From: Streptomyces barringtoniae
Lineage (GTDB): Bacteria; Actinomycetota; Actinomycetes; Streptomycetales; Streptomycetaceae
Assembly: GCF_020819595.1 (NCBI RefSeq)
Contig: NZ_JAJHNP010000019.1
Span: 124,001-188,000 of the forward strand
DNA length: 64,000 bases
Direction of reading: 5' to 3'
Made by a program: the position numbers and the translations under genes. Within the stretch, counting starts at the first letter, position 1. Each line of letters opens with the position of its first letter. The notes under the pieces were generated by a model, which was given only the letters and a program-made list of their open reading frames with translations, had not been told where the DNA came from and ran no database searches. Below are positions 38,449 through 47,427 of this stretch, piece after piece.

Positions 38449-40127
38449 CGGGCCAGCTCCTCTCCGGCCGGACTCTCGATCTCCGGGTGGTGCAGGTCGA
38501 AGGCAGGGGACTCGGACCGGATCCGGGGCAGCGCCACGAAGTTGTGCCGGGGCGGCGGGCAGGATGTCGCCCACTCCAGGCCGCGCCCCCATCCCCACGG
38601 GTCGTCCACGGTGACCTTCCGGCCCTTGGTGGCGGTGCGCCACACGTTGTAGAGGAACGGCAGGGTGGAGACGCCCAGCAGGAACGCGCCCGCCGACGAC
38701 AGGCTGTTGAGCAGTGTGAAGCCGTCCTCGGGCAGATAGTCCGCGTACCGGCGGGGCATGCCGGCCTCGCCGAGCCAGTGCTGCACCAGGAAGGTCAGCT
38801 GGAACGCCGGGAACAGCAGCCAGAAGTGCAGCTTGCCCAGCCGCTCGTCCAGCATCCTGCCCGTGAACTTCGGCCACCAGAAGTAGAAGCCGGCGAACAT
38901 CGCGAACACCACCGTACCGAACAGCACATAGTGCAGATGCGCCACGATGAAGTAGGTGTCGGTCAGATGGAAGTCCAGCGGCGGGGAGGCGATCAGCACG
39001 CCGCTCAGCCCGCCGAGGAGGAACGACACCAGAAAGCCCATCGACCACAGCATCGGGGTCTCGAACGACAGCGAGCCGTGCGTCATCGTGCCGATCCACG
39101 CGAAGAACTTGATGCCCGTCGGCACCGCGATCAGGAACGACATGATGGAGAAGAACGGCAGCAGGACCGCGCCGGTGGCGAACATGTGGTGCGCCCACAC
39201 CACCGCCGACAGCATGGTGATCGCGATCGTGGCCCCGATCATCGGCAGATAGCCGAACAGCGGCTTGCGGGAGAACACCGGGATGATCTCCGAGACGATC
39301 CCGAAGAACGGCAGCGCCACGATGTAGACCTCCGGATGCCCGAAGAACCAGAACAGGTGCTGCCACAACAGCGCGCCCCCGTCGGCCGCGTCGAAGACCT
39401 GCGCCCCGAACTTGCGGTCCGCCTCCAGCGCCAGCAACGCCGCCGCGAGCACCGGGAACGCCGGCAGGATCAGGATCGAGGTGAACAGCACGTTCCAGGT
39501 GAAGATCGGCATCCGGAACATCGTCATGCCCGGCGCCCGCAGGGACAGGATCGTGGCGATGAAGTTCACCGCGGTCAGCGTCGTCGACACACCCGAGACC
39601 ACCAGGCCCATCGCCCACAGGTCGCCGCCCGCGCCCGGTGAGAAGTAGGCGCTGTTCAGCGGTGCGTAGGCGAACCAGCCGAACGCCGCCGCCCCGCCGG
39701 GCACCAGAAAGCCGGAGACCACCATCAGGCCGCCGAACAGGAACATCCAGTACGACAGCGCGTTCAGCCGCGGGAAGGCCAGGTCCGGCGAGCCGATCTG
39801 CAGCGGCATGATGGCGTTGGCGAACCCGGCGAACATCGGGGTCGCGAACAGCAGCATCATGATCGTGCCGTGGACCGTGAAGAACTGGTTGTAGCCGTGC
39901 TCGCTCAGGAACTGCAGACCCGGCCGGGCGAGTTCCGCGCGCATTCCGAGGGCGAGCAGCCCCGCGAGCAGGAAGAAGCAGAACGCCGTGACCATGTAGA
40001 GGCGGCCGATCACCTTGTGGTCGGCGGTGGAGGCCCAGCGCAGCAGGGACCGGCCGGGACGCGGGGCGGGCGCCGTGTACCGCGCGACGACCTCGTGAGT
40101 GTCCGACATTTCCGGTAGTTCTGTCAT
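38445..40127 (-). CDS. ctaD: Cytochrome c oxidase subunit I (CtaD paralogue)
   Basis: The 560-residue protein has twelve transmembrane segments and the full set of metal ligands: FTVHGTIMMLLFATPMFAG (heme a His), GHPEVYIVALP (CuB His and the crosslinked Tyr), WAHHMFATG (CuB His pair) and AHLHYVLFG (heme His). It should be a functional proton-pumping heme-copper oxidase core. No ctaC or ctaE lies nearby. ATG 40127 is used here; ATG 40109 is equally plausible because neither has a clear Shine-Dalgarno. Confidence 0.95.
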   Translation of the reverse strand: MTELPEMSDTHEVVARYTAPAPRPGRSLLRWASTADHKVIGRLYMVTAFCFFLLAGLLALGMRAELARPGLQFLSEHGYNQFFTVHGTIMMLLFATPMFAGFANAIMPLQIGSPDLAFPRLNALSYWMFLFGGLMVVSGFLVPGGAAAFGWFAYAPLNSAYFSPGAGGDLWAMGLVVSGVSTTLTAVNFIATILSLRAPGMTMFRMPIFTWNVLFTSILILPAFPVLAAALLALEADRKFGAQVFDAADGGALLWQHLFWFFGHPEVYIVALPFFGIVSEIIPVFSRKPLFGYLPMIGATIAITMLSAVVWAHHMFATGAVLLPFFSIMSFLIAVPTGIKFFAWIGTMTHGSLSFETPMLWSMGFLVSFLLGGLSGVLIASPPLDFHLTDTYFIVAHLHYVLFGTVVFAMFAGFYFWWPKFTGRMLDERLGKLHFWLLFPAFQLTFLVQHWLGEAGMPRRYADYLPEDGFTLLNSLSSAGAFLLGVSTLPFLYNVWRTATKGRKVTVDDPWGWGRGLEWATSCPPPRHNFVALPRIRSESPAFDLHHPEIESPAGEELAR

Positions 40128-40223
40128 CCCGGATGACGCTACTCCCCGTGACCTGCGGCCTCCCGTGCGCCACGCCCTCACCGCCGGGGTCGTATCCGCC
40201 GCTCGGCCGGGTACCCGACGGCC

Positions 40224-40592
40224 ATGAACTTCGCCATGCACACAGCCGCCACGGGCCCCCAGGTGTTCGGGTACGTCCTCATCCTGCTCGCCGGGGTCGT
40301 CTGCGTCGCGGGACTGCTCTGGGCCTTCCGGCTCGGCTTCGAGGTGCGCCGGCGTGAGCCGGCCCCGCCGCGACCCGAGGAGCAGCCCCGCCTGCCGTCG
40401 ACCGGACCCGTCCACGAGGCCAGCGAGATGCGCGAACCCGACGAGGTGCCCCGGGCCGCGGACGACAGCGAGCGGCTCACCCCCTACCAGATCGGCACCA
40501 TCCGCAGCCGGCGCGCCGCTGACCAGCGGCGCCCGCGCTGGTCGCCCGGTTCCAGCGGATCGTTCGGCGGCGGGGGCGGCGGCCGGACCTGA
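40224..40592 (+). CDS. Small single-TM protein, DUF6479-like
   Basis: The 122-residue protein has one N-terminal transmembrane helix (VFGYVLILLAGVVCVAGLLW, about 14-33). A cytoplasmic tail rich in Arg, Pro and Glu follows, with the conserved-looking stretch ERLTPYQIGTIRSRR, and the C-terminus is Gly-rich. This layout is common for small Streptomyces proteins of unknown function. It is divergent from ctaD. Confidence 0.75.
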   Translation: MNFAMHTAATGPQVFGYVLILLAGVVCVAGLLWAFRLGFEVRRREPAPPRPEEQPRLPSTGPVHEASEMREPDEVPRAADDSERLTPYQIGTIRSRRAADQRRPRWSPGSSGSFGGGGGGRT

Positions 40593-40707
40593 GCGGGCGC
40601 GGCGTTTACGGGGGCGGGGGCACGGGGACCCGGGGACGCACAGATCGCACACCGGTCCGCGCCGGGCCGACCGACCGGTCCCGGCGGGCGCACGACGCAG
40701 AAGGAAG

Positions 40708-40890
40708 ATGGACGACGTGATCGCGCATCCCACTGAGAAACCGTCCGTGCCCTACGCCGAGACCGGCTGGGCGACTCGCAGGCGGCGGAACCGGGGAGTG
40801 CGCACCTGTCTCCCGGCCGTCGTGGACCGTCGCTCCGCGCAACGGCTGGGCACCGGCTCGGAGGAGAACATCGTGCGGGGCGAGGACTGA
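40708..40890 (+). CDS. Possible small basic protein (about 60 aa)
   Basis: A 60-residue frame opens at ATG 40708 or GTG 40717; the latter has AAGGA ten bases upstream. The product (beginning MDDVIAHPTEKPSVPYAETG) is basic with no recognised domain, signal or membrane segment. It is followed closely by the convergent epimerase gene. Calling it a gene is a judgement based on ribosome-site spacing only. Confidence 0.4.
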   Translation: MDDVIAHPTEKPSVPYAETGWATRRRRNRGVRTCLPAVVDRRSAQRLGTGSEENIVRGED

Positions 40891-40933
40891 GCAACTACGC
40901 CGCCTCATCGTGGAGCTCGAGGTCCGCGCGCCG

Positions 40934-41542
40934 TCAGCCGCTGAACTCCCCTGAGCGCAACCGCTGGTAGTGGGCGGAGCAGTCCGCGTACATGGGCAGC
41001 AGCCCGGACCGCTCCGCCTCGGCCAGCGAGGGCGCCTCGGCGTCCTTGGGCGACAGCACCGGCTCGATGCCCTGCGGCCAGGGAATGCCCAGCGCCGGGT
41101 CGAGCGGGTGCAGGCCGTGCTCGCGCTTCGGGGCGTACCCGGCCGAGCACAGGTACACCACCGTGGCATCGTCGGAGAGCGCCATGAAGGCGTGCCCGAG
41201 ACCCTCGGCGAGGAACACCGCCCGCCGGGTGTCCTCGTCCAGTCGTACGGCCTCCCACTGCGCGTAGGTGGGGGAGCCGACGCGGATGTCCACGACGACG
41301 TCGAGGACGGCGCCGCGCACACAGGTGACGTACTTGGCCTGGCCGGGCGGCACGTCGGCGAAGTGGATGCCGCGCAGCACGCCCCGCCGGGACACCGAGC
41401 AGTTGGCCTGGACGAGTCCGAGGTCGTAGCCGGTGGCCTCACGGAACTCCGCTCCCCGGTACCACTCGTGGAAGCTGCCCCGGTCGTCCGGGAACACCTG
41501 GGGTTCCAGCACCCAGGCGTCACCTATCCCCAGTTGCCGCAC
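40934..41542 (-). CDS. rfbC: dTDP-4-dehydrorhamnose 3,5-epimerase-like protein (RfbC family)
   Basis: The 202-residue cupin-fold protein has the family's DDRGSFHEWYRG, catalytic His60 in RGIHFADVPPGQAKYV, GAVLDVVVDIRVGSPTYAQWE and YLCSAGYAPKREHGLHPLDPALGIPW. It should epimerise a dTDP-4-keto-6-deoxyhexose at C3 and C5. No other sugar-nucleotide genes (rfbA, B, D) or glycosyltransferases are nearby, so it works in trans or on another sugar. The start is GTG 41542 with GGAAGG about 12 bases upstream. Confidence 0.9.
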   Translation of the reverse strand: MRQLGIGDAWVLEPQVFPDDRGSFHEWYRGAEFREATGYDLGLVQANCSVSRRGVLRGIHFADVPPGQAKYVTCVRGAVLDVVVDIRVGSPTYAQWEAVRLDEDTRRAVFLAEGLGHAFMALSDDATVVYLCSAGYAPKREHGLHPLDPALGIPWPQGIEPVLSPKDAEAPSLAEAERSGLLPMYADCSAHYQRLRSGEFSG

Positions 41543-41822
41543 GCCGTCATGCCTTCCGTCGTCGTGGTCGTCCGCGTTCCCCGTACGCCACCGGGCAGGC
41601 GCCGTGCCCTGCGCAGCAGCCGGCGCAGCATACCGGGTGGCGCCGGGGCGGGTTCAGGGTTCGTCCGCCGGAAGGACGAAGTCCGTGCGCGACAGGCGTT
41701 CCGCAACTCGCGCAGCGGGAGGCGATGCAGTCCCGAGCCCGTGGGCGCGGCCGAATGCCGGTCCGGTCCCTCGCGCGGGCGTGCGGGACCCCGCTCCCGC
41801 CGCGAGGGGCCGGGCCGGGCGG

Positions 41823-42407
41823 TCAGGCGTGGGTCTTGGCGAGCAGTTCCAGGATCTCGGCGGTCGTACCGCTCTCGCCGAGCCGCGGGAAGATCCGCTC
41901 GACGCTGTTCGCGTGCGCCTCGGGGACGGAGTCGGACATCGCGTCGGTGGCCAGGGTGACGTGGTAGCCGTGGGCGTAGGCGTCGCGGGCGGTGGACTCC
42001 ACGCCGATGCTGGTGGCGATGCCGGTCAGCACGATCTGGGTGATGCCGCGGCGGCGCAGCTGCACGTCCAGGTCGGTGCCGTGGAAGGCGCTCCAGTTGT
42101 GCTTGGTGACGCGGAGGTCGCCGGGGTGGCCGGACAGCTCGTCGACGAGGACGTCCCAGCCCTCCGGGAAGGCGAGCCCGCGCGCCTGTTGCTCGGTGCG
42201 GCCGGGCACGGCGTCCGCCCAGTCGGGCGCGAACGAGACCCGGACCAGGACCACGGGCAGTCCCTGCGCGCGGAACGCGTCGGCGAGCTCGGCCGTGCGG
42301 GAGACGACGTCCGAGGCCGCGTGCGGCTGGACCGGCATGCCCACGATGCCGTTCTGCAGGTCGATCGCGACGAGGGCGGTACGGGGGTCGAGCGTGGTGA
42401 GCGACAT
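41823..42407 (-). CDS. Isochorismatase-family hydrolase lacking the catalytic Cys
   Basis: The 194-residue protein has the isochorismatase fold: ALVAIDLQNGIVG with Asp16, RVTKHNWSAFHGTDLD with Lys102, and TGIATSIGVESTARDAY. In cysteine hydrolases of this family the nucleophile would fall at position 135; here it is Gly, as in true isochorismatases such as EntB/PhzD. So amidase chemistry is unlikely and vinyl-ether or similar chemistry is possible. It follows the MFS gene by 7 bp in a marR-MFS-hydrolase operon. Confidence 0.88.
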   Translation of the reverse strand: MSLTTLDPRTALVAIDLQNGIVGMPVQPHAASDVVSRTAELADAFRAQGLPVVLVRVSFAPDWADAVPGRTEQQARGLAFPEGWDVLVDELSGHPGDLRVTKHNWSAFHGTDLDVQLRRRGITQIVLTGIATSIGVESTARDAYAHGYHVTLATDAMSDSVPEAHANSVERIFPRLGESGTTAEILELLAKTHA

Positions 42408-42414
42408 GAGTCGG

Positions 42415-43821
42415 TCAGGCCTTTCCGGTGGTTCGGGGGGTGGAGGTGCCCGGCCGGCCGAGGGAGCGGTCCGGCAGGGTCGTCGCCAGCAGCAGTGCGG
42501 AGCCGGCGAGCATGAACAGGGCCAGGCCGTGCAGCCCGGCCGTGTCGGCGCGGTGCGGGTAGAACGCCGCGGTGGCGGCGGACGCGCCCAGCGCGCCGAG
42601 GTACATGAAGGTCCGCAGCAGCCCGGCGGCGGAGGCGATCCGCTCCGGATCGGCCTGCCGGTACAGGGCGTTCTGCGTGGCCAGGCCGATCAGGCCCTGC
42701 GGGATGCCGAGCAGCGCGCCGACCGCGAGCAGCAGCCACAGCGCGCTGTCGGCGCGCACGAGCAGCAGCAGGGCGCAGCCCGCGACCTGGAGCGCGGAGC
42801 CGACGAGCAGCTTGGCTCGCACCGCCTCCCGGCGGCCGGTGAGCGTGGACACGATCAGCGCGGACACCGACAGCGGCAGCAGGACGAGCCCGGCGGTGGA
42901 GGCGCCGAGCCCGCGCCCCTGTTCCAGCCACTGGGTGTAGCCGTACATGAAGGCGTAGGAGGTGGTGTAGGCGAGCAGTTGGCGCAGGTAGGTGGCGAGC
43001 AGCGGGCCGTTGCCGCCGAGGACGCGCAGGTCGACGAACGGGTCCGGCACCCGCAGCTCGCGCACCGCGAAACCGGCGGCGGCGACGGCCGCCAGCACCG
43101 GCAGGTACCAGCGCCCTGTGCGCGGCTCCATCAGGAACAGCATCAGCGCGACCAGCAGCAGCGCGAACAGCGCCATGCCGGGCACGTCGACGGCCCGTCG
43201 CCGGGTCCCGGACCGGGGCAGTCGCAGTGTGCCGAGCACCAGGCAGACCGCCGAGAGCGGCACGTTGACGGTGAACACGGCGCGCCAGCCGCCGAGGCCG
43301 ATCAGCAGGCCGCCGAGCGCGGGCCCGACGACGGCCACCGTCTGGTTGGCGACGGCCAGCGCGGCCAGCACTCCCGCGGGGCTGTCCTGCCCGGTGCGTT
43401 CGGCCTCGCCGCGGGTCAGCCGCATGGCCGCCGGGTACGCCGCCGAGGTCCCGAATCCCAGCAGGACCCGCGCCGCGATCAGCGCGCCCAGCGTGGGCGC
43501 GAGCGCGCCGAGCAGACCGGCCACGCCGACCAGGGCCGTACCGGCGAGGTAGAGCCGGCGTGGGCCGTACATGTCGACCAGGCGGCCGATGACGGGCTGT
43601 CCGACGGCCGTGGCCAGATAGAGCGCCGAGACCAGCCAGGCGGTCTCGGCGGGCGGGGCCCCGAAGGCGACGCCGATCGGCACCAGGGCCACGGCGATCA
43701 TCGAGGAGTTGACCGGGTTGAGGACCGAGCCGAACAGCATCGGCGGGATCAGCCGGCGGTCGAACCCGGCGGGGGCGGGCCGGGCGGCCCTGTCGGTGCG
43801 TCCGGTGAGCCTCGGTGTCAC
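42415..43821 (-). CDS. MFS efflux transporter (14-TM type)
   Basis: The 468-residue protein has the DHA2 layout: FGSVLNPVNSSMIAVALVPIG, GRLVDMYGPRRLYLAGTALVG (motif A) and ARVLLGFGTSAAYPAAMRL. It would export drugs or metabolites by proton antiport. The GTG at 43821 overlaps the marR stop as GTGA and is preferred over upstream codons inside marR. Control by the adjacent MarR protein is likely. Confidence 0.9.
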   Translation of the reverse strand: MTPRLTGRTDRAARPAPAGFDRRLIPPMLFGSVLNPVNSSMIAVALVPIGVAFGAPPAETAWLVSALYLATAVGQPVIGRLVDMYGPRRLYLAGTALVGVAGLLGALAPTLGALIAARVLLGFGTSAAYPAAMRLTRGEAERTGQDSPAGVLAALAVANQTVAVVGPALGGLLIGLGGWRAVFTVNVPLSAVCLVLGTLRLPRSGTRRRAVDVPGMALFALLLVALMLFLMEPRTGRWYLPVLAAVAAAGFAVRELRVPDPFVDLRVLGGNGPLLATYLRQLLAYTTSYAFMYGYTQWLEQGRGLGASTAGLVLLPLSVSALIVSTLTGRREAVRAKLLVGSALQVAGCALLLLVRADSALWLLLAVGALLGIPQGLIGLATQNALYRQADPERIASAAGLLRTFMYLGALGASAATAAFYPHRADTAGLHGLALFMLAGSALLLATTLPDRSLGRPGTSTPRTTGKA

Positions 43822-44255
43822 GGCCGCGACAGCCGTTCCATCAGCTCCAGTGCCGCGAGGACGGTCTGCCGCTCCTCCTCCGTGTAGCGGTCCTGGAAGG
43901 CGCGGGCCAGCCACTCCTCGCGGACCTGGCGGTTGCCCTCGATACGGGCCCGCCCGGCGTCGGTCAGGGTGACCAGCTGGCGGCGGCCGTCCTCGGGGTC
44001 GGGGGCGCGCCGGATCAGACCGTGCTGGTCGAGCGCGGCCAGTGTGGTCGCCATCGACTGCGGCCGTACGCCCTCGGCTGCGGCGAGCGCGCTGGCCGTG
44101 GCGGCGCCGTGCTTGCCGACCAGGGTGAGCGCCGACTCCTGGGACGGGCTGAGGTCGGTGTCCTGCGCGACCTCGCGGATACGGCGCCGCAGCCGGCTGA
44201 ACACCACGCGCAGATCGCGCGCGGCGCGGGCGGCGGAGTCGGAGATGTCAGCCAT
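43818..44255 (-). CDS. MarR-family transcriptional regulator
   Basis: The 145-residue winged-helix protein has LRVVFSRLRRRIREVAQ, the recognition helix region GVRPQSMATTLAALDQHGLI and the wing RAPDPEDGRRQLVTLTDAGR. The last part is a strong MarR signature. It leads a coupled operon with the MFS exporter and hydrolase and is divergent from the FAD/Fe-S dehydrogenase gene, so it may control both directions. A GTCCAG/CTGGAC inverted repeat lies 32 bp upstream of its ATG. Confidence 0.92.
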   Translation of the reverse strand: MADISDSAARAARDLRVVFSRLRRRIREVAQDTDLSPSQESALTLVGKHGAATASALAAAEGVRPQSMATTLAALDQHGLIRRAPDPEDGRRQLVTLTDAGRARIEGNRQVREEWLARAFQDRYTEEERQTVLAALELMERLSRP

Positions 44256-44286
44256 GCCGCCCACCCTAGGACCGACAGCCGAAACT

Positions 44287-44299
44287 GTCCAGCCTGGAC
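44287..44299. promoter_or_regulatory. Inverted repeat GTCCAG-C-CTGGAC (candidate MarR operator)
   Basis: Perfect 6-bp arms flank a single C, and partial symmetry extends outward. It lies between the marR ATG (44255) and the dehydrogenase ATG (44381), in the expected promoter region for both. The spacing is short but suits MarR dimers. Confidence 0.5.
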
Positions 44300-44380
44300 T
44301 GTTCAGTTTTGCCTGACTGCTTGCCGGGTACTCGCCCGTCCTCGGACAGGGCAGTACGCCGGCGAACGCAAGGAGCACAG

Positions 44381-47300
44381 ATGACCCCACCGGACACGTC
44401 GGGCCTGGAGGCGGCCCTTCGCGCCGAGGTGGACGGCGAGGTCCGCTTCGACGCCGGCAGCCGCGGTGCCTACGCCACGGACGGCTCCAACTACCGGCAG
44501 GTCCCCCTGGGCCTCGTCGTCCCCCGCACCGTCGAGGCGGGCGCACGGGCGCTGTCGGTGTGCGCACGCTTCGACGCCCCCGTCCTCTCCCGGGGCGGCG
44601 GCACCAGTCTGGCCGGCCAGTCGACCAACACCGCCGTGGTGATCGACTGGAGCAAGTACTGCACCCGGCTGATCTCCGTGGACCCCGAGCGGCGCACCTG
44701 CGTGGTGGAGCCCGGGATCGTCCTCGACGAACTCAACCGCCAACTCGCCTCGCACAAGCTGCAGTTCGGGCCCAAACCCTCCACCCACACCCACTGTGCG
44801 CTCGGCGGCATGATCGGCAACAACTCCTGCGGCGCCTCCGCGCAGGCCTACGGCAAGACCGTCGACAACGTCCGGCGCCTGGAGATCCTCACCTACGACG
44901 GACAGCGCGCCTGGACCGGCCCCACCCCGCCCGACGAGCGGGCCCGGATCGTCAGCGGCGGCGGCCGGCTCGCCGAGCTCTACGACGGCCTCGACCGCAT
45001 CGCCGGCGAGTACCTCGCCGACATCCGCCGCGGCTACCCGAAGATCCCGCGCAGGGTGTCCGGCTACAACCTGGACTCGCTGCTGCCCGAGAACGGCTTC
45101 GACGTGGCCAAGGCACTCGTCGGCAGCGAGGGCACCCTGGTCACCGTCCTGCGCGCCGAACTCGACCTCGTCCCGGTGCCGCCGTACCAGTCGCTGCTGG
45201 TCCTCGGCTACGACGACATCTGCTCCGCCGCCGACGACGTGCCGCACCTGCTCGAGCACTGCTCGCCCTCCCAACTGGAGGCGCTGGACGACCGCATGGC
45301 ACAGCTGATGCGCGAGGAGGGCGCCTACCTCGACTCGCTCGACGCCCTGCCCGAGGGCGCCAGCTGGCTGATGGTGCAGCACAGCGGCGACAGCCAGGAG
45401 GACGTGGACGAGCAGGCCCACGCCCTGCTCCGGGCCATCGGCCGGGACGAGAAGGAGAGCACCGTCGCCTTCTCCGACGACCCCCGGCGCGAGGAGAAGA
45501 TGCTCAAGGCCCGCGAGGCCGGACTCGGCGTCACCGCGCGCCCGCCGGACGACCGGGAGACCTGGGAGGGCTGGGAGGACTCCGCCGTACCGCCCGAACG
45601 GCTCGGCGACTACCTGCGCGACCTGAAGGGGCTGTTCGAGGAGTTCGAATACGACCACCCGTCCCTGTACGGCCACTTCGGGCAGGGCTGCGTCCACACC
45701 CGCATCCCCTTCGGCCTCCGGACCGCCGACGGCGTGGCGCGCTACCGCCGTTTCGTGGAACGCGCCGCCGACCTCGTCGCCTCCTACGGCGGCTCCCTGT
45801 CCGGCGAGCACGGCGACGGCCAGTCCCGCGGCGAACTGCTCACCCGCATGTTCGGCGAGCGGCTCGTGACCGCGTTCGGCGAGCTGAAGGCCCTCTTCGA
45901 CCCCCGCGACCGGATGAACCCCGGCAAGGTCGTCCGCCCCAACCCCGTCGACGGGCAACTGCGCCTCGGCCCCGACTGGCGCCCCGCGACCCCCTCGACC
46001 CACTTCGACTTCCCCGAGGACGAGCACTCCTTCAACCGCGCGGTGATGCGCTGCGTCGGCATCGGCAACTGCCGCAGCCACTCCGGCGGTGTGATGTGCC
46101 CCTCCTACCGGGCCACCATGGAGGAGGAGCACTCCACCCGCGGCCGGGCCCGGCTGCTGTTCGAGATGCTCGGCGGGCACGCCGACTCCGCGATCGAGGA
46201 CGGCTGGCGCTCCACCGCCGTACGCGACGCCCTCGACCTGTGCCTGGCCTGCAAGGGCTGCAAGTCCGACTGCCCGACCGGCGTCGACATGGCCACCCTC
46301 AAGGCCGAGTTCCTCGCCCACCACTACGAGGGCCGCATGCGTCCCGCCGCCCACTACTCCATGGGCTGGCTCCCGCTCTGGGCCCGTCTCTCCCGCATCG
46401 CCCCCTCCCTGGTCAACTCCGCTCTGCACGCGCCCGGCCTCGCCCGCGCGGGCAAGCGGCTGGCCGGCGTCGACGGCGCCCGCCCGGCACCGGTGTTCGC
46501 CGAGGAGTCCTTCGTCCAGTGGTGGCGGGCCCAAGGGCGGGAGCAGCCGGACCCGGCCGACCCGCGCACCGTCGTGCTGTGGCCCGACACCTTCAGCACC
46601 TACTTCCACCCCGCGATCGCGAAGTCGGCCGTACGGGTCCTCGGGGACGCGGGCTTCCGGGTCGCCGTCCCCACCGAGCCGGTGTGCTGCGGCCTGACCT
46701 GGATCTCCACCGGCCAGCTCCCCGTGGCCAAGAAGGTGTTGAGCCGCACCCTCGCGGTGCTGCGCCCCTACCTGGAGGCGGGCACCCCGGTCATCGGCCT
46801 CGAACCCTCCTGCACGGCCGTCTTCCGCGCCGACGCCCCCGAGCTGATGCCCGCCGACCAGGACGTGCAGCGACTGGCCGGACAGACCCGCACCTTCGCC
46901 GAACAACTCGTCCACCACGCCCCCGAAGGCTGGCGGCCACCGCAGCTCGCCCGGCAGGCCACCGTGCAGACCCACTGCCACCAGCACGCCGTCATGAAGT
47001 TCGACGCCGACCGCGAACTGATGCGCCGCGCCCACCTGGACGCCGACGTCCTCGACGAGGGCTGCTGCGGACTCGCCGGCAACTTCGGCTTCGAACGCGG
47101 CCACCACGAGGTCTCCATGGCCGTCGCCGAACTGGGCGTCCTGCCGTCCGTGCGCGCCGCCGCACCGGACAGCCTGGTCCTCGCCGACGGCTTCAGCTGC
47201 CGCACCCAGATCGAGGACGGCGGCACCGGCCGCCGCGCCCTGCACCTCGCCGAGGTCCTGGCGTTCGCCCTCGACGGCAACCTGCCCGGCGACCACCCGG

Positions 47301-47416
47301 AACGCCTGGCCGACCGCCCGCCCGAACCCTCGCGCACGGCCCGCTGGGCGACGACGGCGACCCTTGCCGCACTCGCCGCCGGCGGCGCCGTGCTCGGGGC
47401 GCGGCGGCGGGCGTGA
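44381..47416 (+). CDS. FAD-linked oxidase fused to Fe-S/CCG domains (D-lactate/glycolate dehydrogenase-like)
   Basis: The 1011-residue protein has a PCMH-type FAD-binding domain (LSRGGGTSLAGQ; GGMIGNNSCGASAQAYGKT), a FAD-oxidase C-terminal domain (YGGSLSGEHGDGQSRGELL) and a ferredoxin-like motif CLACKGCKSDCPTG near residue 620. Two CCG-type motifs (VCCGLTWISTGQ, GCCGLAGNFGFERG) follow. It should oxidise a 2-hydroxy acid and pass electrons to quinone. A C-terminal hydrophobic helix with ARRRA end may anchor it to the membrane. AAGGAG about six bases before ATG 44381 supports the start. Confidence 0.92.
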   Translation: MTPPDTSGLEAALRAEVDGEVRFDAGSRGAYATDGSNYRQVPLGLVVPRTVEAGARALSVCARFDAPVLSRGGGTSLAGQSTNTAVVIDWSKYCTRLISVDPERRTCVVEPGIVLDELNRQLASHKLQFGPKPSTHTHCALGGMIGNNSCGASAQAYGKTVDNVRRLEILTYDGQRAWTGPTPPDERARIVSGGGRLAELYDGLDRIAGEYLADIRRGYPKIPRRVSGYNLDSLLPENGFDVAKALVGSEGTLVTVLRAELDLVPVPPYQSLLVLGYDDICSAADDVPHLLEHCSPSQLEALDDRMAQLMREEGAYLDSLDALPEGASWLMVQHSGDSQEDVDEQAHALLRAIGRDEKESTVAFSDDPRREEKMLKAREAGLGVTARPPDDRETWEGWEDSAVPPERLGDYLRDLKGLFEEFEYDHPSLYGHFGQGCVHTRIPFGLRTADGVARYRRFVERAADLVASYGGSLSGEHGDGQSRGELLTRMFGERLVTAFGELKALFDPRDRMNPGKVVRPNPVDGQLRLGPDWRPATPSTHFDFPEDEHSFNRAVMRCVGIGNCRSHSGGVMCPSYRATMEEEHSTRGRARLLFEMLGGHADSAIEDGWRSTAVRDALDLCLACKGCKSDCPTGVDMATLKAEFLAHHYEGRMRPAAHYSMGWLPLWARLSRIAPSLVNSALHAPGLARAGKRLAGVDGARPAPVFAEESFVQWWRAQGREQPDPADPRTVVLWPDTFSTYFHPAIAKSAVRVLGDAGFRVAVPTEPVCCGLTWISTGQLPVAKKVLSRTLAVLRPYLEAGTPVIGLEPSCTAVFRADAPELMPADQDVQRLAGQTRTFAEQLVHHAPEGWRPPQLARQATVQTHCHQHAVMKFDADRELMRRAHLDADVLDEGCCGLAGNFGFERGHHEVSMAVAELGVLPSVRAAAPDSLVLADGFSCRTQIEDGGTGRRALHLAEVLAFALDGNLPGDHPERLADRPPEPSRTARWATTATLAALAAGGAVLGARRRA

Positions 47417-47427
47417 GGAGGCGAGAC

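Noticed and set aside
44303..47296. A nearly 1000-codon minus-strand frame antisense to the FAD/Fe-S dehydrogenase
   Set aside because: GC skew in third positions keeps antisense frames open. The plus-strand product has full FAD, Fe-S and CCG motifs, and the antisense product has none.
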